Assembly: GCF_024054565.1 (NCBI RefSeq)
Contig: NZ_JAMXLR010000020.1
Span: 62,001-126,000 of the forward strand
Source: Aeoliella straminimaris
GTDB taxonomy: Bacteria > Planctomycetota > Planctomycetia > Pirellulales > Lacipirellulaceae
DNA: 64,000 bases
Direction: 5' to 3'
Below are positions 35,879 through 43,648 of this stretch, one piece after another. A program made the position numbers and the translations under genes. Position 1 is the first letter of the stretch. Every line of letters begins with the position of its first letter. Under the pieces are notes generated by a model, which saw only the letters and a list, made by a program, of their open reading frames with translations, ran no database searches and was not told the origin of the DNA.

Positions 35879-37219
35879 CTACTTCGCCGCCCGCACGTTC
35901 GTCAGTTCCACCACCACTGGGTTCGGCCATTTGTGGTCGTTGTAAAGTCGCTGTGCCCGCACGACGGAGATCGACAGGCCCTCGGGCGTCTGTTCGAAGC
36001 GGGCCTCGGCGTCGGTGTCGGGCGAGTATTCCACGATGCGGCCCGTCTGACCTAGCACGCGGATCTCGGTGTCGTCGGTGGCGGCTACGCTCTTCAGCAC
36101 AAACTTGCGGCGACTGCCACGCTTCCAATCGGGGATGCCGGTCAGGATGGCGTACACGGTATCCGCGTCCTTGGCCTTGGTGAACCAGATGCCCTCTTCG
36201 TTGGCCACCACCCAGGGCCGGGTGTTGTAGATCGCTCGGCCGTTGACCGCCATCCACAGGCCCACTTCGCGGAGCCGGGCTTCCTGCTCGATCGGAATCC
36301 GGCCGTCCGGCATCGGGCCGACGTTCAACAGCAGCGCGCCGCCCTTGGCCCGCGTTTCCACCAGCATCTCGATCACCTTGGTGCCCGATTTGTAGTCTTC
36401 GTTGGTGGGCTTGTACTGCCACTGGGTACCCATTGTGAAGCACGACTCCCACGGCCCGTCGGGCGCCTCGCCCGGGATATACTGCTCGGGCGTTTCGATG
36501 GCCCCGCGGGTGATCAGGCAATTGGGCTGCAGGGTCCAGGCGACCTCCTTTACCGGTTTCTCGCCGGCGCCGTCGATGAACAGTACGTCCACGTCGCCGT
36601 AGTTGCTGTACAGCTCCTCGCACTGGGCCTTCAGGTACTTTGCCATGGGCTCGTGCTCGTTAGGATCAAAGGGCAACTGTCGGCGACTCACCTCGTAGCC
36701 ATTTTGATTCAGCCACCAGAAGTCTTCGGGCGAAAAGTAAAACCCCACGTCCAGGCCTTGCCTCCGCACCGCGTCGGTGTACTGCTTCACGATGTCCTGG
36801 CCATACGGCGTGTTCATGATGTTGAACGGCGTGGTCTCCGTGTCCCACATGCAGAAGCCACTGTGATGCTTGGTGGTGAACACCACGTACCTGGCCCCGC
36901 TGATCTTCGCCAGCTCGGCCAGCTCATCCGCATTCCAGTGGCGAGGATTGAACGTCTTCGGTAACTCGTTGAAAAACCAGTTGGTGTATTCCTCGTCGGC
37001 CCCCACCAGGCTGTGACTGATCACGCTGCCCACCTGGCTATCGAGGCTCCAATGCACGAACAACCCAAAGCCCGCGTCCTGCAGCCACTCCAGACGCTCG
37101 GGACGGTTATCGAGCTTATCGCCTGTCGCATCCGATTGGGCAGAGGTTGACTGTGCGTGAGCAACGAGCAGAACGCTCGCAATCGTGCACGAAAGCAGAA
37201 ATCGAGTAGACATGTTCAT
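35879..37219 (-). CDS. Secreted alpha-L-fucosidase (GH29)
   Basis: A 446-residue protein with a signal peptide (LLSCTIASVLLVAHAQSTSA). GH29 features follow: WLQDAGFGLFVHWSLDSQVG, GARYVVFTTKHHSGFCMWDT, GLDVGFYFSPEDFWW, and the nucleophile strand DVDVLFIDG. The C-terminal part (from about 340) is a beta-sandwich with KFVLKSVAATDDTEIRVLG. It would release alpha-linked fucose from algal or host glycans in the periplasm. ATG 37213 is an alternative start two codons in. Hairpins lie on both sides of the gene. Confidence 0.95.
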   Translation of the reverse strand: MNMSTRFLLSCTIASVLLVAHAQSTSAQSDATGDKLDNRPERLEWLQDAGFGLFVHWSLDSQVGSVISHSLVGADEEYTNWFFNELPKTFNPRHWNADELAELAKISGARYVVFTTKHHSGFCMWDTETTPFNIMNTPYGQDIVKQYTDAVRRQGLDVGFYFSPEDFWWLNQNGYEVSRRQLPFDPNEHEPMAKYLKAQCEELYSNYGDVDVLFIDGAGEKPVKEVAWTLQPNCLITRGAIETPEQYIPGEAPDGPWESCFTMGTQWQYKPTNEDYKSGTKVIEMLVETRAKGGALLLNVGPMPDGRIPIEQEARLREVGLWMAVNGRAIYNTRPWVVANEEGIWFTKAKDADTVYAILTGIPDWKRGSRRKFVLKSVAATDDTEIRVLGQTGRIVEYSPDTDAEARFEQTPEGLSISVVRAQRLYNDHKWPNPVVVELTNVRAAK

Positions 37220-37315
37220 GTCGCCTGTGTTGAGAAGAGGTTCGTGGACGTGTGAATCTCGCCCCTCTATTGTCCGCAGGATCGAACCGCTGTAATTCAG
37301 TCAACAGAACTCGGT

Positions 37316-37335
37316 GACTCCGTTATTTCGGAGTC
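37316..37335. terminator. Hairpin between fucosidase start and tetR end
   Basis: GACTCCG (37316-37322) and CGGAGTC (37329-37335) form a perfect 7-bp stem with a 6-nt loop in the short gap between the fucosidase gene and the tetR stop. Confidence 0.4.
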
Positions 37336-37378
37336 GGAGAACGGAGTGTATTTCGTTACCAGGATCATCTCGGCGGCT

Positions 37379-37396
37379 AACGGAACAGATTCCGTT
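37379..37396 (-). terminator. Terminator-like hairpin after tetR
   Basis: AACGGAA-CAGA-TTCCGTT is a perfect 7-bp stem with a 4-nt loop, 3 bp past the tetR stop on the minus strand. No T run follows. The stem sequence resembles the hairpin after the fucosidase gene. Confidence 0.5.
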
Positions 37397-37398
37397 TT

Positions 37399-37977
37399 CT
37401 AGTGCACCGCCGGCAGATACTTTTCTATCAGCGTTTCGGCCGCCCGACGGGCGATGCCGACCACGTTGCTGGTGGGCGACAATTGATGGGTGATGAGCGC
37501 CCCTTCGATGATCATGTCCACTTCTTGGGCCAAGGCAACCGGATCGAGCGCGCCGGCTTGCTCGGCAAGTTCTTCCAGGAACTTCACGCCATCGGCCTTC
37601 GCCTGCAGCGCCGTTTGATGCGCTGGGTGATGAGGCTGGGGGAACTCGACCGCGGCGTTGATGAAGATGCAGCCGTGGTACTCTGGGGCCTGCATCACCT
37701 GTTCCATCACGTCGAACATTGCCAGCAGCTGCCCGCGCGGGTCGGTGCCCGCAATCTGCTGCAGTCGCTCGCGCTGTTCCTGGCTCCACCAGCGATGATG
37801 CTCCTCGATCACGGCGCAGATCAGGTCGTCCTTGCTTTCGAAGTGGTTGTAGAAGGTTTGCTTCGAGCAGCCCACTTCGTTCAGCACGCGATCGAGGCCC
37901 ACCGTCAAGAACCCTTCACGATAGAAGATCTCGTGCCCTGCCTGGACGAGTTTTTCGCGGGTCGTGAGTTCTGGCAT
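37399..37977 (-). CDS. TetR-family transcriptional regulator
   Basis: A 192-residue protein starting at ATG 37977 (MPELTTREKLVQAGHEIFYR). The TetR helix-turn-helix is clear: VGLDRVLNEVGCSKQTFYNH, then FESKDDLICAVIEEH. The C-terminal ligand domain is helical with QAPEYHGCIFINAAVEF, typical of TetR members that sense small aromatic or alkylating compounds. The gene is divergent from the methyltransferase gene. The 194-bp gap contains the inverted repeat GACTTG-ACCA-CAAGTC, the likely operator. The simplest model is repression of both genes. Confidence 0.92.
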   Translation of the reverse strand: MPELTTREKLVQAGHEIFYREGFLTVGLDRVLNEVGCSKQTFYNHFESKDDLICAVIEEHHRWWSQEQRERLQQIAGTDPRGQLLAMFDVMEQVMQAPEYHGCIFINAAVEFPQPHHPAHQTALQAKADGVKFLEELAEQAGALDPVALAQEVDMIIEGALITHQLSPTSNVVGIARRAAETLIEKYLPAVH

Positions 37978-38014
37978 CAGCGACGATTCCTGCGAGTTGA
38001 TTCGAGTGATAGCA

Positions 38015-38030
38015 GACTTGACCACAAGTC
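38015..38030. promoter_or_regulatory. Candidate TetR operator
   Basis: GACTTG-ACCA-CAAGTC is a perfect 6-4-6 inverted repeat. It lies 38 bp before the tetR start and 142 bp before the methyltransferase start. TTGACC within it resembles a -35 box, so binding would block transcription. Confidence 0.6.
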
Positions 38031-38171
38031 AACCGAACTGGACTCCGAGTAAATTGTCCTGCTTGGCAGCGTTTTCTAGTCTTAACACATCGCCCGATGG
38101 GCGGGGGCCAGCGGTTGTCGTAAGGCCTCTCACTATATCACGAACACCCCGAAACCTTCAGGAAAAACTCT

Positions 38172-39290
38172 ATGTCTGCCTCGATTCCGGCTACTTTGGC
38201 CCCCAGCGAAAACAGCGAGGAAGCGGGATTCGACGCCGCGCGGCACGAGGCTTTCGGCCAGCGCGTGGTCGGCATGCTCAACGATGCCTCGCTGACCTTC
38301 ATGCTCAGCATCGGGCACCGGACCGGTCTGCTCGATGCGATGCGTCGGCTCGATCGTCCGGCGGCCACCCACGAAATTGCCGACGAAGCTGGGCTCGAAG
38401 AACGCTACGTCCGCGAATGGCTCGGCGCGCTGGTAACCGGTCGTGTCGTCGAGTACTGCCCCGAAACTCGCACTTACAGCCTGCCCGCCGAGCACGCCGC
38501 CTGGCTGACCCGCGCGGCCACGCCCAACAACATGGCGGGCGTCATGCAGTTCATGGCGATGTTCGGCAAGATCGAAGACCACGTGCACGATTGCTTCCAA
38601 AACGGTGGAGGTGTGCCATACGAGCGATTCGAGCGCTTTCACGAAATCATGGCCGAGGAATCGTTTCAAACGGTCGTCGCGGCGCTCGACGACTATGTGT
38701 TGCCGCTGGTCGATGGGTTGGTCGAGTCGCTGGAACGTGGCATCGACGCCGTGGACGTTGGCTGCGGCCGCGGGCTGGCGCTGATGCACATGGCCGGGCG
38801 GTTTCCCAAGTCGAACTTCGTTGGCTACGACTTTTCGAACGAAGCAATCGAATGGGCCAACGACGAAGCGGCACGGCGGGGACTAAGCAACATTCGCTTC
38901 GAGGTCCGCGATGCAGCGAAGCTGGACGACCAGGGGCGGTTCGACGTCGTGTTCGCGTTCGACGCCATTCACGACCAGATCGATCCGCATGCAATGCTGG
39001 CGGGCATCTCCCGGGCGCTGAAGAACGATGGGTTATTCTTGGCGCAGGATATCCGCAGTTCGAGCCACCTGGAAAAGAACCTGGAACATCCCGTGGCGCC
39101 GTTTCTCTACACCATCTCGACCATGCACTGCATGACCGTTTCGCTCGCACACGCGGGCTGCGGACTCGGCACCTGCTGGGGAGAGGAGCTAGCTTTGAAG
39201 ATGCTCAAAGAGGCGGGCTTCCATGACGTGGTCGTCCATACCCTCGAACATGATATCATGAACAATTATTATGTCTGCCGGAAGCAGTAG
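38172..39290 (+). CDS. SAM-dependent methyltransferase with winged-helix N-terminus
   Basis: A 372-residue protein. Residues 30-110 look like the winged-helix dimerisation region of O-methyltransferase-like enzymes (LLDAMRRLDRPAATHEIADE; EERYVREWLGALVTGRVVEY). The Rossmann methyltransferase begins near 195 with motif I VDVGCGRGLALMHMA. It continues with FVGYDFSNEAIEWANDEAAR, FDVVFAFDAIHDQ, and a late GLGTCWGEELALKMLKEAGF. The substrate is unknown. It is divergent from a TetR regulator, an arrangement that suggests an inducible detoxification or small-molecule response. Confidence 0.9.
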   Translation: MSASIPATLAPSENSEEAGFDAARHEAFGQRVVGMLNDASLTFMLSIGHRTGLLDAMRRLDRPAATHEIADEAGLEERYVREWLGALVTGRVVEYCPETRTYSLPAEHAAWLTRAATPNNMAGVMQFMAMFGKIEDHVHDCFQNGGGVPYERFERFHEIMAEESFQTVVAALDDYVLPLVDGLVESLERGIDAVDVGCGRGLALMHMAGRFPKSNFVGYDFSNEAIEWANDEAARRGLSNIRFEVRDAAKLDDQGRFDVVFAFDAIHDQIDPHAMLAGISRALKNDGLFLAQDIRSSSHLEKNLEHPVAPFLYTISTMHCMTVSLAHAGCGLGTCWGEELALKMLKEAGFHDVVVHTLEHDIMNNYYVCRKQ

Positions 39291-39343
39291 CCAAAGCACC
39301 TGGCACGGTGCTTTCCGAACTCGCATTATGGAGGATCCCAGGA

Positions 39344-39859
39344 ATGTATCGGCCTTCGATTATCGTTTTGCTCGCCTGTCTGGCCGCGAGCGGTTGTTCG
39401 ACAAGTTCTTCGGTTCCCGATGTCGGCGGTGCCAGTGGTGTCGTCACCTGGAGCGGAAACCAAGCAGGCCAACCCGGTGTCGACCGGGGTACCGTTTTTC
39501 ACTGGGGAAGCCTGTTTGTCATCTGGACCGACGCTCCCACTGGGGGTGGTGGCAGTACCAGCAGTAACATGCAGGGCGGATCGTGCACGGGACAGTTAAT
39601 TGGCGCCAACGGCGAGGTGTTGAAGTTTACCTGCAAGACAAGCGATGGGAAATCGGGAACGGCGACCATTGCCGGGCAATCCTATGACCTGCAGAAAGGC
39701 AGTCTCTTTCTCGCCGTAGCCGACGACGACGGCTGGCAAGTCAAGCAATTGAACCGAGACCTTCAAGAGGTGCCCCTGAACAAGCAAGGCCTCCGTAAGT
39801 TGGCTGAAAGCGACGAAGAGATCCAAGAGTTCTTCGGCAGCGCGGCATCGGGCGAGTGA
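39344..39859 (+). CDS. Putative lipoprotein of unknown function
   Basis: A 171-residue protein starting at ATG 39344, preceded by GGAGG (39330). It has a lipobox (LLACLAASGC), so it is predicted to be membrane-anchored by lipid. The mature part is Gly/Ser-rich and then forms a small beta domain (VLKFTCKTSDGKSGTATIAG, YDLQKGSLFLAVADDDGW). The C-terminal helix (KLAESDEEIQEFFG) recalls other planctomycete lipoproteins. The neighbours give no functional hint. Confidence 0.7.
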   Translation: MYRPSIIVLLACLAASGCSTSSSVPDVGGASGVVTWSGNQAGQPGVDRGTVFHWGSLFVIWTDAPTGGGGSTSSNMQGGSCTGQLIGANGEVLKFTCKTSDGKSGTATIAGQSYDLQKGSLFLAVADDDGWQVKQLNRDLQEVPLNKQGLRKLAESDEEIQEFFGSAASGE

Positions 39860-39967
39860 TGGATCGTGGTTGTCGCGTGCAAACCAACCGCAGGTTGCTT
39901 AAACTGAGCGGGACGCGTCGCCCGTCTTTGAGAACGAACGTTCCTCCAGTAAGCACTAGGGTTGCTC

Positions 39968-41623
39968 ATGGCTGTTTGTCGCTTTCGTATCGTATTGCAC
40001 TTGGTGTCCTGCGTTTGCGTGTTCGCTGCCGCCAGCGCCCAAGCGCAGCCCACGCAGCGCGGCGGCGGACTGCATGGCTACATCGGCTATCAAGCCTCAC
40101 AGCCGGACGATCGCGCCGAGTATGGCTATGGCATGGGGTTCTACTCGGCGGCCTGGACACTGGTCGACAAGCCGCTGGCCCATTTTCAGATCGGTTTGGC
40201 CAGCGGATGGATCCTGCCCGACAACCGCGACAACAAGGATCAGCCGCTCGCGCCCGAGGGAACGCTCGCGCGGAAGTGGAAGGAGCGCGGACCGACCTGG
40301 GCGTCGGTGTTTCAGACGGTCGAGGGCGGCTTGGGCTACTGGCGGGGCAATCGCTTTCGCTACGGCCCACCCAAGTTCAGCATGAATGGCACGCCGCAGT
40401 GCTACGACTACGAAGTTGGCTCGCCGGGCTGGTCGTTCTTCTACGACACCGAGGCCCTGCCCGACAATCGGCTGGGCATCGCGCAACTGAGTAACCGCCT
40501 GCTGATCCCTCCCGACGCCCTGCCCTTCGCTGGCGATCCGGCGGGGCGATTTTTTGGCTACACCTACATGGCGTTGCCCTTCACCGACCCGGTACCCTCG
40601 ACCAACGGCCGCGCGCCGGTGGGCGACAAGGCCTGGACCTGCTTCATCTCGACGGCGAACTTCAAAGGCCCCATTGCCTATTACATCCCTGAGACCTGGA
40701 GCAAGATCGCCGACTTGTTCGACGAACCTTTCCTCTATGGGCGAGGGCTCGACTCGCGGCCCGGATTGATGGGCGGTGGGGCGATGGAGATCAACACGGT
40801 TCCTCAAATCGTGGCGTCGGACGATAAGGGAGTGAACTACTCGAAGATCCCCACGCTGCGTTTTCCCATCGACCAGAGTGGCCGCGCCGTGCTGGTGCAG
40901 GACGTGACCTACTACTCGCAGGACGCGCTGTACGACGATTTCCTTGCCTGGCGACAGGGCGGGGATGCGCCATCCGGGCAATTCGATGGTAGCGGCGCTT
41001 TCGTCGCCAAGCTCAGCACACGGACGCCCGGCTTCGATCAGGATCAAACCCCCATGCGGGGTGTGGCCGACACGTTTGATACGCAGGTGTTCGACGACAA
41101 CACGTGGGGCCTGGTGTGGAAGCCGGAAGGCGACGCCCCCGCGGGGCAGTTTCCGCAGTACTATCGCCACGAAGAGGGAGTCCGCGTGGCCGTCGCCCCC
41201 GCCGACGTGCCCAGCGAAACCGGCTTGCACGATGCCGAGTTCAAGCTGGCCACGCCCGGTGAGCCCTTCACCTTCTCCCAGACGCCAGCCTGGACCACGC
41301 CGGGCGCGGCGACAGAGCCAGTGCAGGTGACGCTGGGTGATGGCTCGCTGGTCACCTACGCCTGGTATCGTTTTGTCGACCAACCGAGTTTCCAGCAGTA
41401 CCACTGGAGCGACGAAAAGAAGGCCGCGCTGCAGGCGTTCGTCGAGCAGATTCACCGCGCCTGGCCCATCGACCGCGACTACATGGCGCCGCCCACCTCG
41501 GGTGAACTCGTCTCGCTCGACCCCGCCCTGTTAGTGGAACCCCCTGCTGGCATGGAAGTCGGCTATGTGCCGATCGTGTTGCGGCAGGAAGCGGATTTTA
41601 CCCATCAGAACAACCGACCCTGA
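39968..41623 (+). CDS. Secreted protein of unknown function, upstream of a GH43-like gene
   Basis: A 551-residue protein starting at ATG 39968 with a signal peptide (VLHLVSCVCVFAAASAQAQ). It has many aromatic and Gly/Pro-rich segments (YGYGMGFYSAAWTLV; WILPDNRDNKD; GWSFFYDTEALPDNRLGIAQ; RPGLMGGGAMEINTVP) and no motif I recognise. The length, the strand-rich pattern and the coupling to the next gene would suit a carbohydrate-active enzyme or binding protein. The next gene begins 11 bp downstream, so they probably form an operon. I assign no activity. Confidence 0.6.
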   Translation: MAVCRFRIVLHLVSCVCVFAAASAQAQPTQRGGGLHGYIGYQASQPDDRAEYGYGMGFYSAAWTLVDKPLAHFQIGLASGWILPDNRDNKDQPLAPEGTLARKWKERGPTWASVFQTVEGGLGYWRGNRFRYGPPKFSMNGTPQCYDYEVGSPGWSFFYDTEALPDNRLGIAQLSNRLLIPPDALPFAGDPAGRFFGYTYMALPFTDPVPSTNGRAPVGDKAWTCFISTANFKGPIAYYIPETWSKIADLFDEPFLYGRGLDSRPGLMGGGAMEINTVPQIVASDDKGVNYSKIPTLRFPIDQSGRAVLVQDVTYYSQDALYDDFLAWRQGGDAPSGQFDGSGAFVAKLSTRTPGFDQDQTPMRGVADTFDTQVFDDNTWGLVWKPEGDAPAGQFPQYYRHEEGVRVAVAPADVPSETGLHDAEFKLATPGEPFTFSQTPAWTTPGAATEPVQVTLGDGSLVTYAWYRFVDQPSFQQYHWSDEKKAALQAFVEQIHRAWPIDRDYMAPPTSGELVSLDPALLVEPPAGMEVGYVPIVLRQEADFTHQNNRP

Positions 41624-41634
41624 AAGTGCCTCCC

Positions 41635-42732
41635 ATGAATTTCAACCGCTTATTGGGTGGGCTGGTCTGCCTGGCTCTGATGCCGGCGTTGGTCTGGGGA
41701 GCACCCGACACGCTGCAATTGCGTATCGGCAAACTACCGGCCGCATCGAAGGCATCGCTGGACGACCTGCAAAGCCGCCCGTTCATCACCGCGCACCCGG
41801 GTTGGTACTCCTGGTGTCCCAGTGTGTTGCAGGCTGCCGATGGTAAGTACCACATGTTTCATGCACGGTGGCCGCAGTCGCTGGGGTTTCTCTCCTGGCT
41901 GACCCATTCCCAGGTCGTGCATGCCGTGGCGGATCGGCCGGAGGGTCCCTACACGGAGGTCGGTGTAGCCATCCCGGCGACGGGTCCTGGTCGTGGCGAC
42001 TGGTTCAACGCGCACAACGCGAAGATCAAACGCTTCGGCGACACGTACTATCTGTATTTCATTCAGACGAGAGGCGACAGCTTCGCCGTGGATGGTGAAG
42101 CCAAACGCGTGGCGATGGCTCGCGTGGGCTATCGGCATCCGTTGTGGATGAACGAAGCAAGGCCCAACCAGCGCACGTTTGTCGCCACGGCGAAATCGCT
42201 GGATGGTCCTTGGAGCATTTCTCCGGATCCAATCATTCAGCCGGCCAAGACCATTACCACGCTCACCGTCAATCCGGCGGTTTGCCAGGGACCGGACGGG
42301 ACCTACTTCATGATCGTCAAGGGCGACAAACCGGGCAGCCGCGCTCGCAATCAAGCCTTGGCCATCGCCAACAGCCCGGTAGGGCCCTGGACGATTCAGG
42401 ACGCCCCCGTGATTGACGACCTGGATACGGAGGACGCCTCGATCTGGTACGACCAGACCCGAAAGCGGTTCTACGCGGTGTTCCATGCGCGCGGCTTCCT
42501 TGGCATGATGACCTCCCCAGATGGATACCACTGGGAGAAGGCGGCCCAGTACAAACTGACTCCCAAAGAGATCGTGTTCGACGACGGGACCACGTGGAAG
42601 CCTGATCGCATGGAACGCCCGTTTGTTCTCACCGACGACCGCGGCCAGCCTCAGCAGCTATTTGTCGCCTGCAAGCGGGGTGACACGTCGGTGAACGTCT
42701 GCCTGCCCCTGTTCGCGACGGAGGACGAGTAG
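41635..42732 (+). CDS. Secreted five-bladed propeller glycoside hydrolase (GH43-like)
   Basis: A 365-residue protein starting at ATG 41635; GTG 41626 is an alternative. A signal peptide (LGGLVCLALMPALVWG) precedes five repeats of the GH43/GH32 propeller type. Examples are GWYSWCPSVLQAADGKYHMF, HNAKIKRFGDTYYLYFIQTR, TVNPAVCQGPDGTYFMIVKG and SIWYDQTRKRFYAVFHAR. Acidic residues typical of the active centre are present but cannot be assigned with certainty. Family members cleave or bind arabinan, xylan or related chains. It is co-directional with the unknown 551-residue gene. Confidence 0.75.
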   Translation: MNFNRLLGGLVCLALMPALVWGAPDTLQLRIGKLPAASKASLDDLQSRPFITAHPGWYSWCPSVLQAADGKYHMFHARWPQSLGFLSWLTHSQVVHAVADRPEGPYTEVGVAIPATGPGRGDWFNAHNAKIKRFGDTYYLYFIQTRGDSFAVDGEAKRVAMARVGYRHPLWMNEARPNQRTFVATAKSLDGPWSISPDPIIQPAKTITTLTVNPAVCQGPDGTYFMIVKGDKPGSRARNQALAIANSPVGPWTIQDAPVIDDLDTEDASIWYDQTRKRFYAVFHARGFLGMMTSPDGYHWEKAAQYKLTPKEIVFDDGTTWKPDRMERPFVLTDDRGQPQQLFVACKRGDTSVNVCLPLFATEDE

Positions 42733-42757
42733 TCGCAGGCGACATTCGTTCTACGAG

Positions 42758-43318
42758 CTAGATCGCCTTATTCGCGAAGTAAATTGCCAACCCCACCATG
42801 GCGAGCGTAGCGATCGCCAAGGCGAACAGGATGGGGGCGGCCGACGGCTTCTTACGGCGACGACGGATGGTACGTCTCGGCCCGATGGTGGGCAATTCGG
42901 TCGGTTCGTTACTCGCCGCCGCTGGGGGCGCGACGCGCGCGGCGCTCGTGGGTGGGGGAATGACCTGCGTGGGGGGAGCGGTGGGCGAGGCTGGCTTCGC
43001 AGGTGGCGCTGCGGGCGGCTTGGGCTGCAGCGCCTGGCGTAGCTTCGCGTCGTATGCTTGCTTGAGCTTCGCGTTCAGCAGACAGACCCGCACCTTGGCC
43101 AACTCGTTGAGTAGCTCCTGCGAGTAGGAGCCATAGCGCCCAGTGGCAAAGCCTTTGACGTGCCCCATCTGACGATCGGCGGCAGCGGCGATCACATCTG
43201 GGTCGTCCTCGAACTCCGACAGCCCCAACAGGCGGTAGTGGTTGGGTGGCTGCTCCGACGGCGGGATGCCGAGCCATTTGTGATAGGGATCGAATTCGCT
43301 GGTGGCTGGTTTGCTCAT
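42758..43318 (-). CDS. J-like domain membrane protein lacking the HPD motif
   Basis: A 186-residue protein. Residues 8-90 match the planctomycete J-like domain: YHKWLGIPPSEQPPNHYRLL, ADRQMGHVKGFATGRYGSYS, ELLNELAKVRVCLLNAKLKQ. The His-Pro-Asp of true J domains is absent, so ATPase stimulation of Hsp70 is doubtful. A Pro/Ala-rich linker (about 92-135) and a basic stretch (RRTIRRRRKK) lead to a single C-terminal helix (about 159-182). This orients the J-like domain to the cytoplasm. It is divergent from an Hsp70-like gene that also ends in a membrane helix, a notable pairing. Confidence 0.83.
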   Translation of the reverse strand: MSKPATSEFDPYHKWLGIPPSEQPPNHYRLLGLSEFEDDPDVIAAAADRQMGHVKGFATGRYGSYSQELLNELAKVRVCLLNAKLKQAYDAKLRQALQPKPPAAPPAKPASPTAPPTQVIPPPTSAARVAPPAAASNEPTELPTIGPRRTIRRRRKKPSAAPILFALAIATLAMVGLAIYFANKAI

Positions 43319-43648
43319 CGCTGCCGCTGGGGTGATGGCCTGCCGCTACCGGGCGGGCGTCGCCAGGTTGCCGATACGCAGGTCCGTTTTATTCGATACC
43401 CCCTATGGTTTGCAGGGTTCTCAAATCTGGCACGTGCCGCGCGGGCCAGTGGCGCCGGCCGTGGCGAGTTTTCCGGATCGGCCCAACAAATCGGCGCGGC
43501 TCTTCGCCACCGGAATCGCTATAGGGCGAGTAATTGGAATTGCTCTAGATTATTATGGTATCAGCCGGCAAATTCAGCCGCAACGCGAAGTGCTTCGCAA
43601 GGTGGCTTGGTTGGCGGAACTTGCCCGCTGCGGAACAGTGAACTGAAC
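43319..43648. other. Gene-free divergent region between J-like and Hsp70-like genes
   Basis: A 330-bp gap that should hold both promoters. An AT-rich segment near 43531-43560 (TTGGAA and TATTAT) is the only promoter-like sequence, but its spacing is not standard. No heat-shock CIRCE-type repeat was seen. Confidence 0.4.
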
